Part shown: positions 26,311-43,760 of the stretch, piece by piece
How the letters are laid out: each line of letters begins with the position of its first letter
Numbering within the stretch: position 1 is the stretch's first letter
Assembly: GCF_024679095.1 (NCBI RefSeq)
Contig: NC_066518.1
Location: 11,896,243 to 11,960,242, forward strand
Direction: 5' to 3'
DNA: 64,000 bases
Origin: Eriocheir sinensis
Taxonomy: Eukaryota > Arthropoda > Malacostraca > Decapoda > Varunidae
Position numbers and translations under genes: made by a program
Notes under the pieces: model-generated
What the model was told of the DNA's origin: nothing
Database searches by the model: none
What the model saw: only the letters and a program-made list of their open reading frames with translations

Positions 26311-26530
26311 GGGCGGTGTTCTCAGACGCCTTCGCCTCTCACGTCAACTATTTCCAAAGGTCGAAAAGGGAATGAATCGCGTTCTAATGAGTGTTTGTTT
26401 CGGTTTATGGTACAGAAGGGTCTAACTGCCAGAGGGGTCATTAAACTACCCCTCCAAATGCCCGAAACTCCCACGAAAGCCTTGTCAGATGTGTGAGCTT
26501 GCCCGCCACAATGTTTAAAAATATGACTCC
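26311..26530 (+). mobile_element. MITE-like repeat family 1, copy B
   Basis: It has the same order of blocks as copy A: GGTGTTCTCAGACGCC, ACGTCAACTATTTCCAAAGG, TTCTAATGAGTG, GGTACAGAAGGG, CCCACGAAAGCCTTGTC, then an AT-rich right end. Confidence 0.75.
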
Positions 26531-26795
26531 GTTTGTTCCGGCTACTTATTCTCCACCCGACCCCACGTACCGTAAAAAACGCATGACTACATCTTTTTTC
26601 TTGTCCTTGTCTTAGAGCAAGATCTCGCTCGTTTCCCGGAATCTCTTTAGAATGGTTCTTGGCAGTCTCTCTTTATTGTATGTCGTTAATTTGTTTTGAT
26701 TTTTTTGTCTTTTCCTTGCGTCTACTGTATAGCTGTTTGCGAATATTTACTAATGAATTCATATGCACTATCTCTCCCTCTCGAGCTCTCTTTCT

Positions 26796-26871
<76 letters not shown>

Positions 26872-26895
26872 TACACACATACATACATACACACG
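26796..26895. repeat. (CA)n then (CATA)n
   Basis: CA over about 70 bases grades into ACATACATAC tetranucleotides. Confidence 0.95.
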
Positions 26896-27119
26896 TGGAA
26901 TGAACGACGCAACAAACAACAAACAACTTCGCCTCCCGCGGGCTGGACGGCGGCCAACACCGGCGAGGGCTGTGGCTGGGCCTGACGGCGGCTCCTCGTG
27001 ATCCTGAGTAACTTGACCTTCCCGCGACTCCTACGATGAAAAGGTGAAATGGTGCTTGAATCACTTTTGAGACTGAGGACGTGGATGCATTCTCAAGCAA
27101 ACTGTATATGAAAGCCATG

Positions 27120-27285
27120 TTTTTTTTTTTAACTTCTTTTTCTTTTTACAGCAAGGAAGGCAACTCAAAGGCAAAAAACAAGAGCAGGAAAAAAATAAAA
27201 GTCCGCTAGACGATGCCCAACAAAAGAAAAACAATGAGACGCCAAAGAGAGGTCAATTTCGTGTTTTTCTAGCCCTCTTAGCCGG
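27120..27285 (-). mobile_element. Family P retroposon fragment, copy 3
   Basis: TTTTTACAGCAAGGAAGGCA, ACTCAAAGGCAAAAAACA, GTCCGCTAGACGATGCCCA and AAAGAGAGGTCAATTTCGTG follow the family order. Confidence 0.6.
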
Positions 27286-27834
27286 AATGATACTTTGTCC
27301 TTATACAATAGTTCCCTAAACAACTGAAAAGCAAATTAGTACTATATTAAAGTTTTCATTTTTTGGGAACGTTAGTTTCAGTAGGGAAAGGAAGGCGAGC
27401 GTCGACACAATAGCCAGTTTCATTTCGTAGATAACTGTAATAATTGTTTTGCATTGCTCATACTTGATTCTGTCCCTCAAAAGTACATATATACTGATCT
27501 GACAACTGTCGTTTTGGAGTATACGTGGGAAGGAGCAACGTGCACCCAACACCAGTCTGTTTGTTTTGTTAATGGAGCGCATCTGTCAACGACTCAGTGT
27601 GCACAAATAGAAGACGCCTGAAGTCGCCTAGAGGTAGGAGCAAAAGTTTTAACTACACATGTCGTTGTCTCTTTGATAACCTTAGCTCCCTGGCCCTATG
27701 ACCCCAGATAAGTGAGTGACATCGGGGGTCATGATGATCGTGTGGGCCTATAAGCTTCCTAGGGTGCAGCGAATCTTAAGTCATGGTAAGCAGCAGATTT
27801 TGTCCTATGACGGTAGGCAAACTATATCCTTTCT

Positions 27835-28108
27835 TTTTTTTCTACATAAGGATAGTTCATCTATACTCATCCCGACCTTAACTGGCGAGAGTCCCCCCCG
27901 TTTTAGGAGGAGCCGCCTGGAGCCTGACAGCCCCGTGCTGCTGATTGGTTTACTGACAGCATGGCAGTTGTGGATAGATGGGAGGGCTTTCATTGATCAT
28001 GTATTATGTGGTCAACGGAAAGAATCCGGCTTGAGCGGGCTCGAACCGCCGCCCTGTCAGATCGTGAAGATTGGCAGCGCAGCGCTCTAACCAGTTGCGC
28101 CACGGGGT
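27835..28108 (-). mobile_element. tRNA-headed SINE, third family
   Basis: Reading the minus strand from 28108, the A box lies in GTGGCGCAACTGGTTAGAGC and the B box is GGTTCGAACCC. The following body ends in an A-rich stretch at about 27835-27845. It is called a SINE rather than a tRNA because the stems are imperfect and the homology extends beyond the head. The 3' limit is approximate. Confidence 0.6.
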
Positions 28109-28127
28109 GGTGTGAGTGTGTGTGCGT

Positions 28128-28281
<154 letters not shown>

Positions 28282-28338
28282 ACAAAGATGACCAAGGAAG
28301 CCACAATACCAGCGGGGATAGAAATTAAGTAGCAGGGG

Positions 28339-29624
28339 TATAATAAACGCCCTTCCAGGTGTTCTTGATCATTCATGTGTCTGACCTCGCCATGGCTTTC
28401 CTCAGCCCTCGTGAACGTGAGATTGAACTTCTTACATTTGACATGGATAGTGACCAAATTTTGTCGATGCTCGTTTAACTGCTGGAAAATAGACGATTGA
28501 AAAGAATAAAGAAGAGACGTGGGGCAACGTCGGTGAGAACATAAATGCAGAGAAGAAAAACCTAATATGCATAGATAGGAACATGTTCCAGGAGGTACAA
28601 AAATGAGTCGCACCAGGTGTTGTTTAAATGGGGTTCGGCCGCCTAATCGCATGCCACTCCTCCCTAATCTCTAGGTCAAACACAGGTTTTAACTCGCGGT
28701 CTACCGCCGGTCTGCCGCTGGTTGTCGGCAGTTGACCGCCGGTATTTTTCGATACCACCGGTCGACCGGGAGCCTCCCCGAAATTTTAAAAAATTTTGAA
28801 GTTGACTGGCTGTGGTCGGCTGCGTCCCCAGTCATCAGGGTTGGCCGGCGGTGCACCGGCGGTTTGTCGCCGACAATCCCCGATCTTTCCGCCGGTCAAC
28901 GGCCGACTTGCTTGTCGGGAGTGATCGGGGACGATCGGGACCGAGACCGGGAATGTGTGCGAGCCGCTTTGAGCGGCTCGCAAGCGGCTCGCACATATTC
29001 CTGGTCTCGGTCCCGATCGTTCCCGATAACTCCCGATAAGCCAGTCGGCGGTTGACCGGCGGTAAGATCGGGGATGGTCGACGGCAAAACGCAGGTGCAC
29101 CGCCGGTCAACCCTGATGGCCGTGGACGCAGGCGACCACAGCCGATCAACTTCAAAATTTTCAAAAATATCGGGGAGGCTCCCGGTCGATCGGCGGTATC
29201 GAAAAATACCGGCGGCTGACCGGCGGTACACCGGCGGTCAACTGCCGACAACCAGCGGCAGACCGGCGGTAGACCGCGAGTTAACACCTGTGGTTGACCT
29301 AGAAATTAGAGAGGAGTAGCATGCGATTAGGCGGCCGAAAACAACACCTGGTGCGAGTCATTTCAGTTCCTCCTGGAACATGTCCTTGTCCATGCACATT
29401 AGTTTTTTCTTATCTGCATCCATGATCTCACCCACGTTGCCCCACGTCTCTTCTTTTTTCTTTTCAATCGTCTATTTTCTAACAGGTAAGCAAGCATCAA
29501 CAAATTTGGTCACTATCCACGTCAAATGTAAGGAGTTCAATCTCACGTTCACGAGAGCTGAGGAAAGCCACGGCGAGGTCAGACACATGAATGATCAAAA
29601 ACACCTGGAGGGGCGTTTATTATA
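28339..29624. mobile_element. 1.29-kb fold-back (long inverted-repeat) element
   Basis: Two arms of about 640 bases are near-perfect inverted copies meeting at 28981 (GCGAGCCGCTT / AAGCGGCTCGC). The outer ends are TATAATAAACGCCC and its complement. The inner part of each arm is GC-rich and built from variants of ACCGGCGGT/ACCGCCGGT with a GATCGGGACCG core. The outer part is AT-richer. Arms differ at scattered sites, so it is not a simple assembly mirror. Open frames inside are low-complexity shadows. A TATA target duplication is possible. Confidence 0.85.
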
Positions 29625-29639
29625 AACACCCATCCCACA

Positions 29640-29902
29640 GGGTGTGGCAACGAACGTGTTTGATCGTCGACGTGCCGCTGGTCTGCCCGCGGGCTGACCT
29701 GCTGCAGTCGCCGGTCGGAGAAATCGAAAATCGTATATGGTCGCCGCTTTATTGGCAGTAAGCCGCCGGTCTGCCTGCTGTACACCGGCGGGCCTGGGAA
29801 TATTGCCCATTTTGCCAGTGGTCAGGTCCCGCTTGGCTGATCGGGAGTGATCGGGGACGATCGGGACCGGGACCGGGAGTGTGTGCGAGCCGCTTTAGGC
29901 CT
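29640..29902. mobile_element. Half copy of the same fold-back family
   Basis: GTGCCGCTGGTCTGCC through GATCGGGAGTGATCGGGGAC and GTGTGCGAGCCGCTTT matches the inner left arm (about 28715-28978) of the neighbouring fold-back, diverged and with gaps. It stops at the dyad centre, so only one arm is present. Confidence 0.7.
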
Positions 29903-30888
29903 TCACATTGGCCAAGCCGCACCCACCCAAAGCCAATCCCATGCGTTCTGAGGGGTGGGTGAGGAAGCCCCCTCTCGCCATCCAAGCTCCATAGGGAGTG
30001 TCGTCTCACCTGTTAGTATTCCGTGCACCACAATTATGTTTCTCAGAGTTGATGAATAAGATTAGCATTTTGTAGTTTTTAAAGAGATAAATATGGCGTC
30101 GTCTAGGAAAACTCGTATCAATCAACCATTCTGTCCTTCATTATTTTTCTTTCTTTACTTATTTTTATTTTTTATTGTTTTGTTCTAGTCCCGTTACGTT
30201 CCCTACCCATGTGTATTTTGTGCTGTGGTGCTTTTACAAATGCTTAGATACTGGCTTTGTTTGTTTCCGTATTTTTCTACATATTTTCCACACAAAAAAG
30301 CCTCATAGTAAATGCAGAGGGGAGCGGCAGGTGGTCAGCGCGGAGCTCGTATCACGAATGCAAGGTGCTGAGCGAAAGTTTGGCGAGGATGGTGGGCCAT
30401 CCCGTATCCGGAATCATTCGTGGAAGGTCACAAACTCCTTCCTTCGCCTCACCCCTACCCAAGTCTATATTATACCAATTCAAGTCACTCTGCCTTCAAA
30501 ACTGCGACCAGCACGCGCAGGGGGCGGTTTGGGGCGGAGCAGAGGGATGACGTCACTTGAAGCCAGTTCACGGGTGACTAAAGTTGCGGCCGTGTGAGCA
30601 CTTTGGATGTGCATTCTCGCCTTCTTTCACCGCGCATTCAGGCAAGCCACTGACGAAAAAACATGCCTTTTTTATTGTGCTATGCGTGACTGTAATTCCA
30701 ACGCCTACAAACGGCGGTGTGGGGTGTGAGAGGGGTCATGTTTAAGCGATTGATTTAAATTAGTCCGCCTTTCTTCGTTTTCTCTAATTCCCTGTTTCTA
30801 CATTCTATAGTTTGGCTCCAAGCAACGTCACGCATAAGCCACGCCTCTGCCGTGTCTCCACCCAGAAAGCTGCGTATGACTTGACTTG

Positions 30889-30956
<68 letters not shown>

Positions 30957-31399
30957 TTTGACCCCTACGGTAGTCTTTCCGGGTTGACCTTAACTTATAG
31001 GTGGGAATGAGAGGGAGCAATGAGTGACTTTCAGTGACAGTTTGCAAGTGAGGTGGGGGAGGGGGGGAGAGGGACGCTGATGAATGAGTAAACAAATGGT
31101 AAAATATTGCCATAACTAATGAGAAGTCACAAGAAGAGACAACCGTCCTTAATAACAGTAAACACCCCGCTAACACCTCAAGGAACTTCGCCGCATGACA
31201 AATCATTAATATATTTGACGTTATTTTCATCCTCGGCTCAACCCAGAGGAGTACTACGTACCCCTACTGCAGGGTTAAAAATACATCCGGGGATGCCTCA
31301 GGGGTGTCATATGTCTCACCGTCCAGCCTATACATCCTGCCCTTGCTAGGACTACTGTAGCTAAATGGTGTTATTAAATGGGATCACCAGGGGAAGTGT
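29903..31399. other. Intergenic between fold-back elements and F-box gene
   Basis: It holds the (TA)n at 30891-30955 and a TGACGTCA at 30548. Open frames such as 30175-30597 show no recognisable family. Confidence 0.45.
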
Positions 31400-31797
31400 G
31401 AGTCCCTGGCTGCCTTGAAGAGTGTCCTATGAAGAGCTGGTTCTGTGCCTCCTTCCTCTTGGTACTCCCGTTCACGCACACTCAACTCTTTTCCATCCAC
31501 AGATGCGCCCATTCACAGTTACTGTACCAGGCCGGCGGGGAAATGCCTCGTTTTACACCAAGGAGTCTGGAGAATCCAAGATCTGGGAGAATCCTTGTCC
31601 TACAGCTACTCGAATCCTTAGGAAAACAGTTTGAATACGCCGCCCCGACACAGGCAGTCTCTCCGCCCCAGTGACTGCCTGGCCCTTCCCTCCGCCAGTT
31701 CCGTATTTCCCTGTGGTCGTCTACGCGCTGTGCCAAGGCGTGCAGACATGTGAGCGTGTGCGTGATCACCCAGCGGTATCTTCGGGAGGCGTTGGAA
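31400..31797 (+). promoter_or_regulatory. Probable 5' UTR or promoter-proximal region of the F-box gene
   Basis: The 120 bases before the start ATG are open in the same frame back to a TGA at 31672 but contain no Met, so they are more likely 5' UTR than coding. A reasonable splice acceptor (pyrimidines, then CCACAG, at about 31500) could begin a non-coding leader exon. No TATA box or initiator can be assigned with confidence. Confidence 0.3.
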
Positions 31798-36555
<4,758 letters not shown>

Positions 36556-36802
36556 TGGCGGCTGCCGCACTGGCCTGTGGCTCCCTGGCTGTGAAGGGCC
36601 GCCTCCCCCCTCCGAATGCCCCGTCCCTTGCTCTGGGGTACATAACCTCTTTTTCCCCTTTGACCTGTGATTTTTATAGCGTTGATACCGTTCAAGGACT
36701 TCTAACGACGGCACACAGTGATTCAACACTCACAATCATCGACTCGCATCAATGAGCAATTTGTTACCTCGAAAGAGTTTTATGTTTTTATCTACCGAGA
36801 TA

Positions 36803-36808
36803 AATAAA
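36803..36808 (+). terminator. Polyadenylation signal of the F-box gene
   Basis: A canonical AATAAA, followed by a second A-rich AATAATAAAA motif, lies 248 bases after the TGA of the F-box gene. This fits a short 3' UTR ending near 36830. No transcript evidence is available. Confidence 0.6.
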
Positions 36809-36991
36809 AAAATAATAAAACTATGCTTGTGATCCTCTGTCCTGAACCTTTGCCTCATCCATCTAACCAAAATTCACAGGTTTCAAGACATCTGTCCAAG
36901 GCAGGGAAAAGGTGATCCTCTTTATTATTATTGAAATCTATTGACAAAACTTAGATCGTGACTCGTGAGTTGTGACGCTGCCATCTAGCAT

Positions 36992-37275
36992 TATAAGGTA
37001 AAGTTGGGGGGCTATAGCTGCGCGTGGCCGCGATGCTCATCTCCGAGCCACTGGCACTTGAATCTGTGGTGGATTAGAAGCCATTACCCCGGGACAGGGC
37101 CAATGTGGCATCTGGGTTACCAGGTTTACTTTCCCCAGGTTCCCCCAAATACCCATTTATCAACCAGCCCGAACTGATGAAGAGTTGGGTGAGCTGCACG
37201 CCGACTGCCTGGGACAGGATTCGAACCCGAGCCCAGGGATTCGTAGCTAAAACTTTCCACTGCGCCACGGAGGAA
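36992..37275 (-). mobile_element. tRNA-derived SINE, family A, long copy
   Basis: On the minus strand the head near 37273 has a pol III A box (GTGGCGCAGTGG) and a B box (GGTTCGAATCC). A tRNA-unrelated body follows: GTCGGCGTGCAGCTCACCC, GATAAATGGGTA, then GGAGATGAGCA and GCCACGCGCAGCT near the 3' end. It shares this body with the copy at 48470. It is not a functional tRNA gene because the body continues for about 200 bases and the acceptor stem does not pair. Confidence 0.85.
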
Positions 37276-37818
37276 TATGTGGGTGTAAGGTTCCAGCCGT
37301 TCCCAAAGATCCGTCACAAGGCTCCAAAGCTTATTAGGAGAGGGTACTGGCTGGGGAACGCGAGTTCAGAGGGTGATCAGACCATGGCAAATTACACACA
37401 CGGCCATTACGTGTGTCAATGGATCCTAAATTCCCATGTAATCCTTATAACGGCATGTTGCCGCCTCCCTTTTGGTCATACGTCCTTGGACAAACAGTTA
37501 TGAAATGTTAAAAAAAATAATGTTACTGGGTCTAATCTACTGTATTTACTCTCATCATAGCCAGCCTGAAGGTGATTGTTCACTCGATACCCACTCAATA
37601 CATCGATCCTGACAAGAGGGGTTAGACTGTTGTGAGTACATAGCTGATGAGGTTACGTGAGCGGGACCAGGCGAGAGATGTAGCGAGAGGCAGCGATCAG
37701 TGGAGCCAAGGCCAGCCAGGGGGCGCAGGCAACGGATAGCTTGATTGGTACTTAAGGCCCATCCCCGGTGCCATTAGGGTACAGACTCATGAAGGAAAAA
37801 CAGGTTAACCCCATCTCC

Positions 37819-37955
<137 letters not shown>

Positions 37956-37966
37956 CTGTCTCACCC

Positions 37967-38100
37967 TTATTTTTTTTACAGCAAAGAAAGCAGCTCAAGG
38001 AAAAACAAAAAAAAAATAAAAGCAAAAAAAAACTCTAAACACTGCTCCTTTAAAGAAGTACAGAAGAGTGGTAAAAGAGAGGTCAGGTTACAGTATCGTA
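37967..38100 (-). mobile_element. Family P retroposon fragment, copy 4
   Basis: TTTTTTTTACAGCAAAGAAA, GCAGCTCAAGGAAAAAC, CACTGCTCC and TACAGAAGAGTGGTAAAAGA match the family. It lies directly after the (GA)n tract at 37838-37949. Confidence 0.65.
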
Positions 38101-39349
38101 AGAAATAGATTAGTTGAGGTAGGTGTTCGCAGACCAAGCCGATAATAGTCACACTTCGATTTAGTCTCAAGGAACAATTGTTGGCTTGACACAAGGCCAC
38201 TTTAGCGATACCGAGTAAGTTCGAAGTCACTTATTGCGAAAACATTAATTTGTCTCTAAGTTACTGCGTAGTCTCCAGTTACTTGAGAACCCATTTTCTT
38301 ATCCCTCACAGGTATCAACAACGCAGAACAAGTATCCATGCTATGTGAAATTATATAACACTGGCCAGACCAATCCCTCGAATGGCTGTTTGTTGAGGCT
38401 CGCCTTTATTATTCAATACGCTGTCTTTACTTGGATTGTGACGCTCCTCAATACTCGCTTCCTCACTAAAACTTTGGCCAGACTGAAATACTTTACCCAA
38501 TATCTCAAAATGTTAGTGACACAACCCCAACTATAGGAAAAACGAAACTTTAATCAATGGCCAGAAATTCAGGCTGTAGTAAGCGTGCATTTTATTGCAA
38601 TAAGAATATATTTTGAAACTGAAGCAACTTTATAAAAAATTGCTTCCGCCGTAGGAAATATCGATCACAACGTGTCATAAATCTCAAGGATCAGAAAACA
38701 TACAATCGCCATTGAGCATTCCCAGTTCTTTAACACCTGCTCCTTAGGAAAAAAGAAAAATCTTTATGAACGTTCTTCCTAGTATGAGGGGAGACAGTTG
38801 AAGCTGTACACCCACGTGGTCGAGGCTCATTGATTCGTGACTGATCGAGACTCCGAAACCTACGGCACCACCACGCGCTTACGCCTATCTAATTTGACCC
38901 CCTCCCACCCTCCATCCCCCACAATCGAGACGAGCTCACTGGCCAATGATGACGCGTTCTCTGTATGACGTCAGCACAGAGATGTACTGCCGTCCATTGA
39001 CCTGTCTCCATGACGACTTGTAAACCTTGCCTACGGGTGTTGACAACGACCCTGAATCGTCTCGCTTGAAAGTCACGAATTGGAGTTATGAAAGAGTCCT
39101 CCACGTGGCAGATGTCGTGCAGTACATAGCGTCAAGTAATGCCTCCTTTAAACATGCAAAACGGGCTACAGAAAAAAATAATACGAGTCAGTCTTTTTTC
39201 AGTCACGTAACGCAACCGTGCGACATAATTATCTTTCTGAGTGATCGAAATTAGTTATTTAATATGGAATGATTCACCAGCGTCCACACCTCTCTCGTCC
39301 AGACCAGCAGCCTTCAAGATTATGCAAACACACACAAAAAGAAAAACAA

Positions 39350-39560
39350 TATAAATAAATAAGTGAAAAAATAAATGTATAAATAAATAAAAAAACAAAC
39401 AAGCAAATAAATAACGAATGAATGAATGAATGATTGAATAAATGGATGAATGACTGGATGGATGGACGGATGGATGGATGGATGGAAGAATGAGAGAAAG
39501 AATGAAAGAAAGAAAAGAAACAAACAAAGTAAAATAAATAGATAAATAAACAGAATAAAA
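39350..39560. repeat. A-rich tetranucleotide tract (AAAT/GAAT/GGAT/GAAA)
   Basis: Successive blocks of AAATAAAT, GAATGAAT, GGATGGAT and GAAAGAAA. Non-coding. Two (GA)n tracts follow at 40070-40132 and 40202-40242. Confidence 0.8.
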
Positions 39561-40066
39561 GACAACTCTAGCTACATCACACCCAAGGGAACCTCACACA
39601 CACACACACACACGCACCTATATCACCCACAAGGACCTCTCCCTACGACATTACATAACCCAACAAACTTTCCAATACCTCATCACATAAATTTATATCC
39701 ACAAAGCCCTCCCTCCCTCCACACCCAGTACCCTCACAATGACCTCCCCACCACATCAGACAAACCCATCACAACCAATCCCAACCTTACACAGCGCTTC
39801 GGAAATAGTAGTTCAAAATACACACACAGGCCTCTTTCTCATCCCTCCACACACATAGTTACCTACGTACACACCTCAAATATCCGCATGACACATTTTT
39901 GCTGTTTGCTCCATCGATAGAAAATAAAATGGGAACGCAATACGAAATGTCATCGGCTCAGAACTTTCTTGTTAAGCTCTCACATTCAACTTATCGAACA
40001 AAAGAACATCGATCAGACGCCTGTCAGGGATGAGTCCTTGTACTGGATGATGTAAGGCAAACCATG

Positions 40067-40137
<71 letters not shown>

Positions 40138-40199
40138 TGACTGATTGATTGATTGATGGACTGAATGAAACGTTTACTCTCAAATTTAATCGACAACTG

Positions 40200-40246
<47 letters not shown>

Positions 40247-40902
40247 GTATATCGTCAAAGTTAGTGTTGGGGGCTTAATTTTAATCTAGTATATGGGAGA
40301 AACAGATCTGGCAAAAAGTGTTATAACTCCGTTGCTCAAATTATAGGCTAACCTTAAAATCTTAGGCAAACAGACAAACAGACAGACGGACAACGACGAA
40401 AGCATTATCGACATTCTCGGAGGCGGGTAATAACAAAACAAAAGACTGAAACACTTCGATCTTCTATTGTTCTTGTTTCGTATTGTCTATAACCCTTAAT
40501 TAACAGCCCCTTGGTTTCTTTACGTTGAAATATAAAGTAAACCAGCGAACAAAATGTCTTATATAAAACAAACTATTAATAAGATACACCGAGGAGTGAC
40601 GAAGGTGCTGACGGCGCTGGGGAACCTTGTGTTTACGATCAATGTAGCGAAGGGCAACGAGGGAGCCGAGCCTTGCCATAGACCCAGCTGTCGGGGAGTG
40701 TTGTGGAGGAGGAGTTGTCCCCCTTCCTTCCAATAGCCTACTCCCTCCCTCTCCGGTTACTTAAATGACTGACTGACTGACTGACTCTCTCTCTCTCTCT
40801 CTCTCTCGCTTAACTATGGAATGACCGCAGTATTTGGAAGAATGAATGATTAACAAGGCATTTCTCGGAAGGTGTATGCCCTGGAAATTTTAGACGCTAC
40901 AG

Positions 40903-40933
<31 letters not shown>

Positions 40934-41356
40934 CGTCAACCAAAACGGAACTAGCATATCGGTCTTCCATTTGACAGACATGTGGCAGTTTCTTTCTTCT
41001 GTCTCTTTTTTTTTTTTTTGTCTTGCTTTCAAACAACTTACAGAAGGATTGGCAAATTTACTTTTTTTCCTGGTTATCGTTCGTTTTCTGACCCTGAAGA
41101 CTCGTAAATATTTGCAGCATAGACAACATATGAACAATTTTTCGTGCTTTGGTTTCTATCAAGTATTGGTCAAAATGTCTATAGTTGTAGTGGGCTAATA
41201 TCGAAACGGGGTAGTAGGATAAGTTGGGGTGTAACTTTATATAGGTATCTGAGGCAACAGACTTCAAGAACCACCAGGCTAAGAGATGTTGCAGGCGATA
41301 TTATAATAACCTAATGTGTTTTCTCTCTCACATAAAAGCACAACTGAGAACTGGAA

Positions 41357-42480
41357 GGCAACCATTTGAAGACGATAAAACTATCTCCTTTACTTTGCTT
41401 CATCATGCCTCTGTAACTCTTCATCTACGTTAGCCTCTCATATTCTTAATCCTACTGAAAGGCAATGATTTTAAGACCATATAATTAGGTGTCTCTCTTA
41501 CTTTCTTCATCATTCCTTTGTAACTCTTCATTTACTTTAGCCTCTCATATTCTTAATCCTACTGAAAGGCAATCATTTTAAGACCATATAATTAGGTATC
41601 TCTCTTACTTTCTTCATCATTCCTTTGTAACTCTTCGTCTACTTTAGCCTCTCCCATTCTGAATCCTACTGAAAGGCAATCATTTTAAGACTATATAATT
41701 AGGTATCTCTCTTACTTTCTTCATCATTCCTTTGTAACTCTTCATCTACTTAAGCCTCTCATACTCTTAATCCTACTGAAAGGCAATCATTTTTAGACCA
41801 TATAATTATCTCCTTTACCTGCTTCATCATTCCTCCATTCCTATTCCTACTCAAAGGCAATCATTTTTAAACCATATAATTATCCCCTTTACCTGCTTCA
41901 TCATTCCTCTGTGTAAAACTTCATCTACTTTAGCCTCTCTCCCATTCTTAATCCTACTGAAAGGCAATCATTTTTAGACCATATAATTATCTCCTTTGCC
42001 TGCTTCATCATTCCTCCATTCCTATTTGTTTAAACCAAATAATTATCTCCTTTGCCTGCTTCATCATTCCTCCATTCCTATTCCTACTCAAAGGCAATCA
42101 TTTTTAAACCATATAATTATCTCCTTTGCCTGCTTCATCATTCCTCCATTCCTATTCCTACTCAAAGGCAATCATTTTTAAACCATATAATTATCCCCTT
42201 TACCTGCTTCATCATTCCTCTGTGTAAAACTTCATCTACTTTAGACTCTCCCATTCTTAATCCTACTGAAAGGCAATCATTTTTAGACCATATAATTATC
42301 TCCTTTACCTGCTTCATCATTCCTCCATTCCTATTCCTACTGAAAGGCAATGATTTTAAGACTATATAATTATCTCCTTTTCTTGCTTTATTATCCCTCT
42401 GTAAACCTTCACCTACTTCTGCCTCCTTCCCATTCTTCACCCTAATCAGTACCTTCAAAGTTTTCTGCCCTGATATGAGT
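41357..42480. repeat. Tandem array with 107-bp and 74-bp units
   Basis: The landmark GGCAATCATTTT(A/T) recurs at 41357, 41461, 41568, 41675, 41782, 41856, 41963, 42093, 42167, 42272 and 42346. Spacing is 107 or 74 bp with small indels (one 130-bp unit). The 74-bp unit lacks the AACTTCATCTACTTTAGCC segment. Non-coding. Confidence 0.9.
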
Positions 42481-42558
42481 GAGATCCCTTTGAGGACTAT
42501 GCAACTATCTTCCTTACTTGTCCTTCCATCATGCCTCTGTAAAACTTCGCCTACTTCG

Positions 42559-42589
<31 letters not shown>

Positions 42590-43337
42590 CTTAATCCTGT
42601 TTTTATTCCTAATTCTTAATCCTAATCAGTGTCTTCCTGCCCTAATCAGTGTCTTCCTGCCCTAATCAGTGTTTCCTGCCCTGATATCTCTCTGGCTGCT
42701 CCATACCTTATCAATAGTTGGAATGGTTGTTGTTGTTTTTTCCGGTGTAATCGATTTGACAGATAAGGTTCGTAAGATTTTCCTTCCTCTTTCTTACGTA
42801 ACCTCTATTTTTTTTTCCATCTAACCATCTTTTACTGAAATTTACTCTCTCGTTTTCTCTCTTGCAACTAATTACCTCTTTACGTCATGATAATCTACTA
42901 TGTCTCTTTTTATATTTACTAATGACACGCAAAAAAATCTTCATTCTTCATTCAGTCATCATTTTCCCTTTCTTCTTCATTCTTTCTTCATTCTTCATTT
43001 TTCATTCAAATCTCAACTATTTTCGTGGAGGCTCTCGTTCAGTATCCTCTAGAAAATTATCTTCGTGAACAGACACTTGAACAGTTTAACAACGTCATAA
43101 TTTCTACGGTTTTGTGGCGCGCCGTTCAAATACATATTCTCGGCTAATGACCTTGGTGACCCAATTTTGGCGGCGAGACTACTTTTAAAGGTTCATAGAC
43201 TTATAAAACGTGAACTCTTCCATTAATTTTTGTAACCATGGCGGCGATGTATGTTTCATTTACTATCGTGCAGGTCAACGTACTGTACGCTGGTAAGCTT
43301 TTTTCTCTGCATTTTATAACGAAACTGCAGAATGTCA

Positions 43338-43354
43338 CGCGCGCGCGCGCGCGC

Positions 43355-43437
<83 letters not shown>

Positions 43438-43556
43438 TACAAAAAAACAAACACAAACACACACATGATCACATCCATACATACACAAACACACACAAAC
43501 AGAAACACACACACACACAGTCAGCCAGTAAGTCATCTTCAGTTATTACACACACA

Positions 43557-43608
<52 letters not shown>

Positions 43609-43760
43609 GACACACAGACCACCTCCACCCTACACACAACCCCACACACACACAAACACAACCCTCCCCCCCCCCCCTACACACACAGTTAGTCAGTCAG
43701 TCGGTCAGTCAGTCAGTAAGTCAGCTTCAGCTACCCCCCCCCCCCCCCCAACCCCACACA
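43338..43760. repeat. (GC)n(CA)n cluster with (C)n and (GTCA)n runs
   Basis: GC at 43338-43354, CA-rich DNA to 43660, poly(C) at 43666 and 43734, and GTCA repeats at 43690-43725. The open frames are His/Thr low complexity. Confidence 0.9.

Larger units (their letters stand above)
21009..27119. other. Intergenic, no gene recognised apart from listed repeats
   Basis: It contains a GC box (GGGGCGGGGC near 21596) inside a pair of inverted AAAAC repeats, GT/GTATA-rich DNA at 22360-22500, and C/A-rich low-complexity DNA at 25600-26110. The C/T-rich open frame at 24191-24637 has no recognisable domain. Confidence 0.45.

Noticed and set aside
28896..29287. Several 100-150-codon frames on both strands inside the palindrome
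   Set aside because: They mirror each other on both arms and consist of Arg/Pro/Gly-rich readings of the ACCGGCGGT motif. There is no catalytic motif.
31429..31674. Secretory-looking 81-codon frame upstream of the F-box gene
   Set aside because: It has a hydrophobic start but no in-frame connection to a supported exon. The later part looks like UTR.
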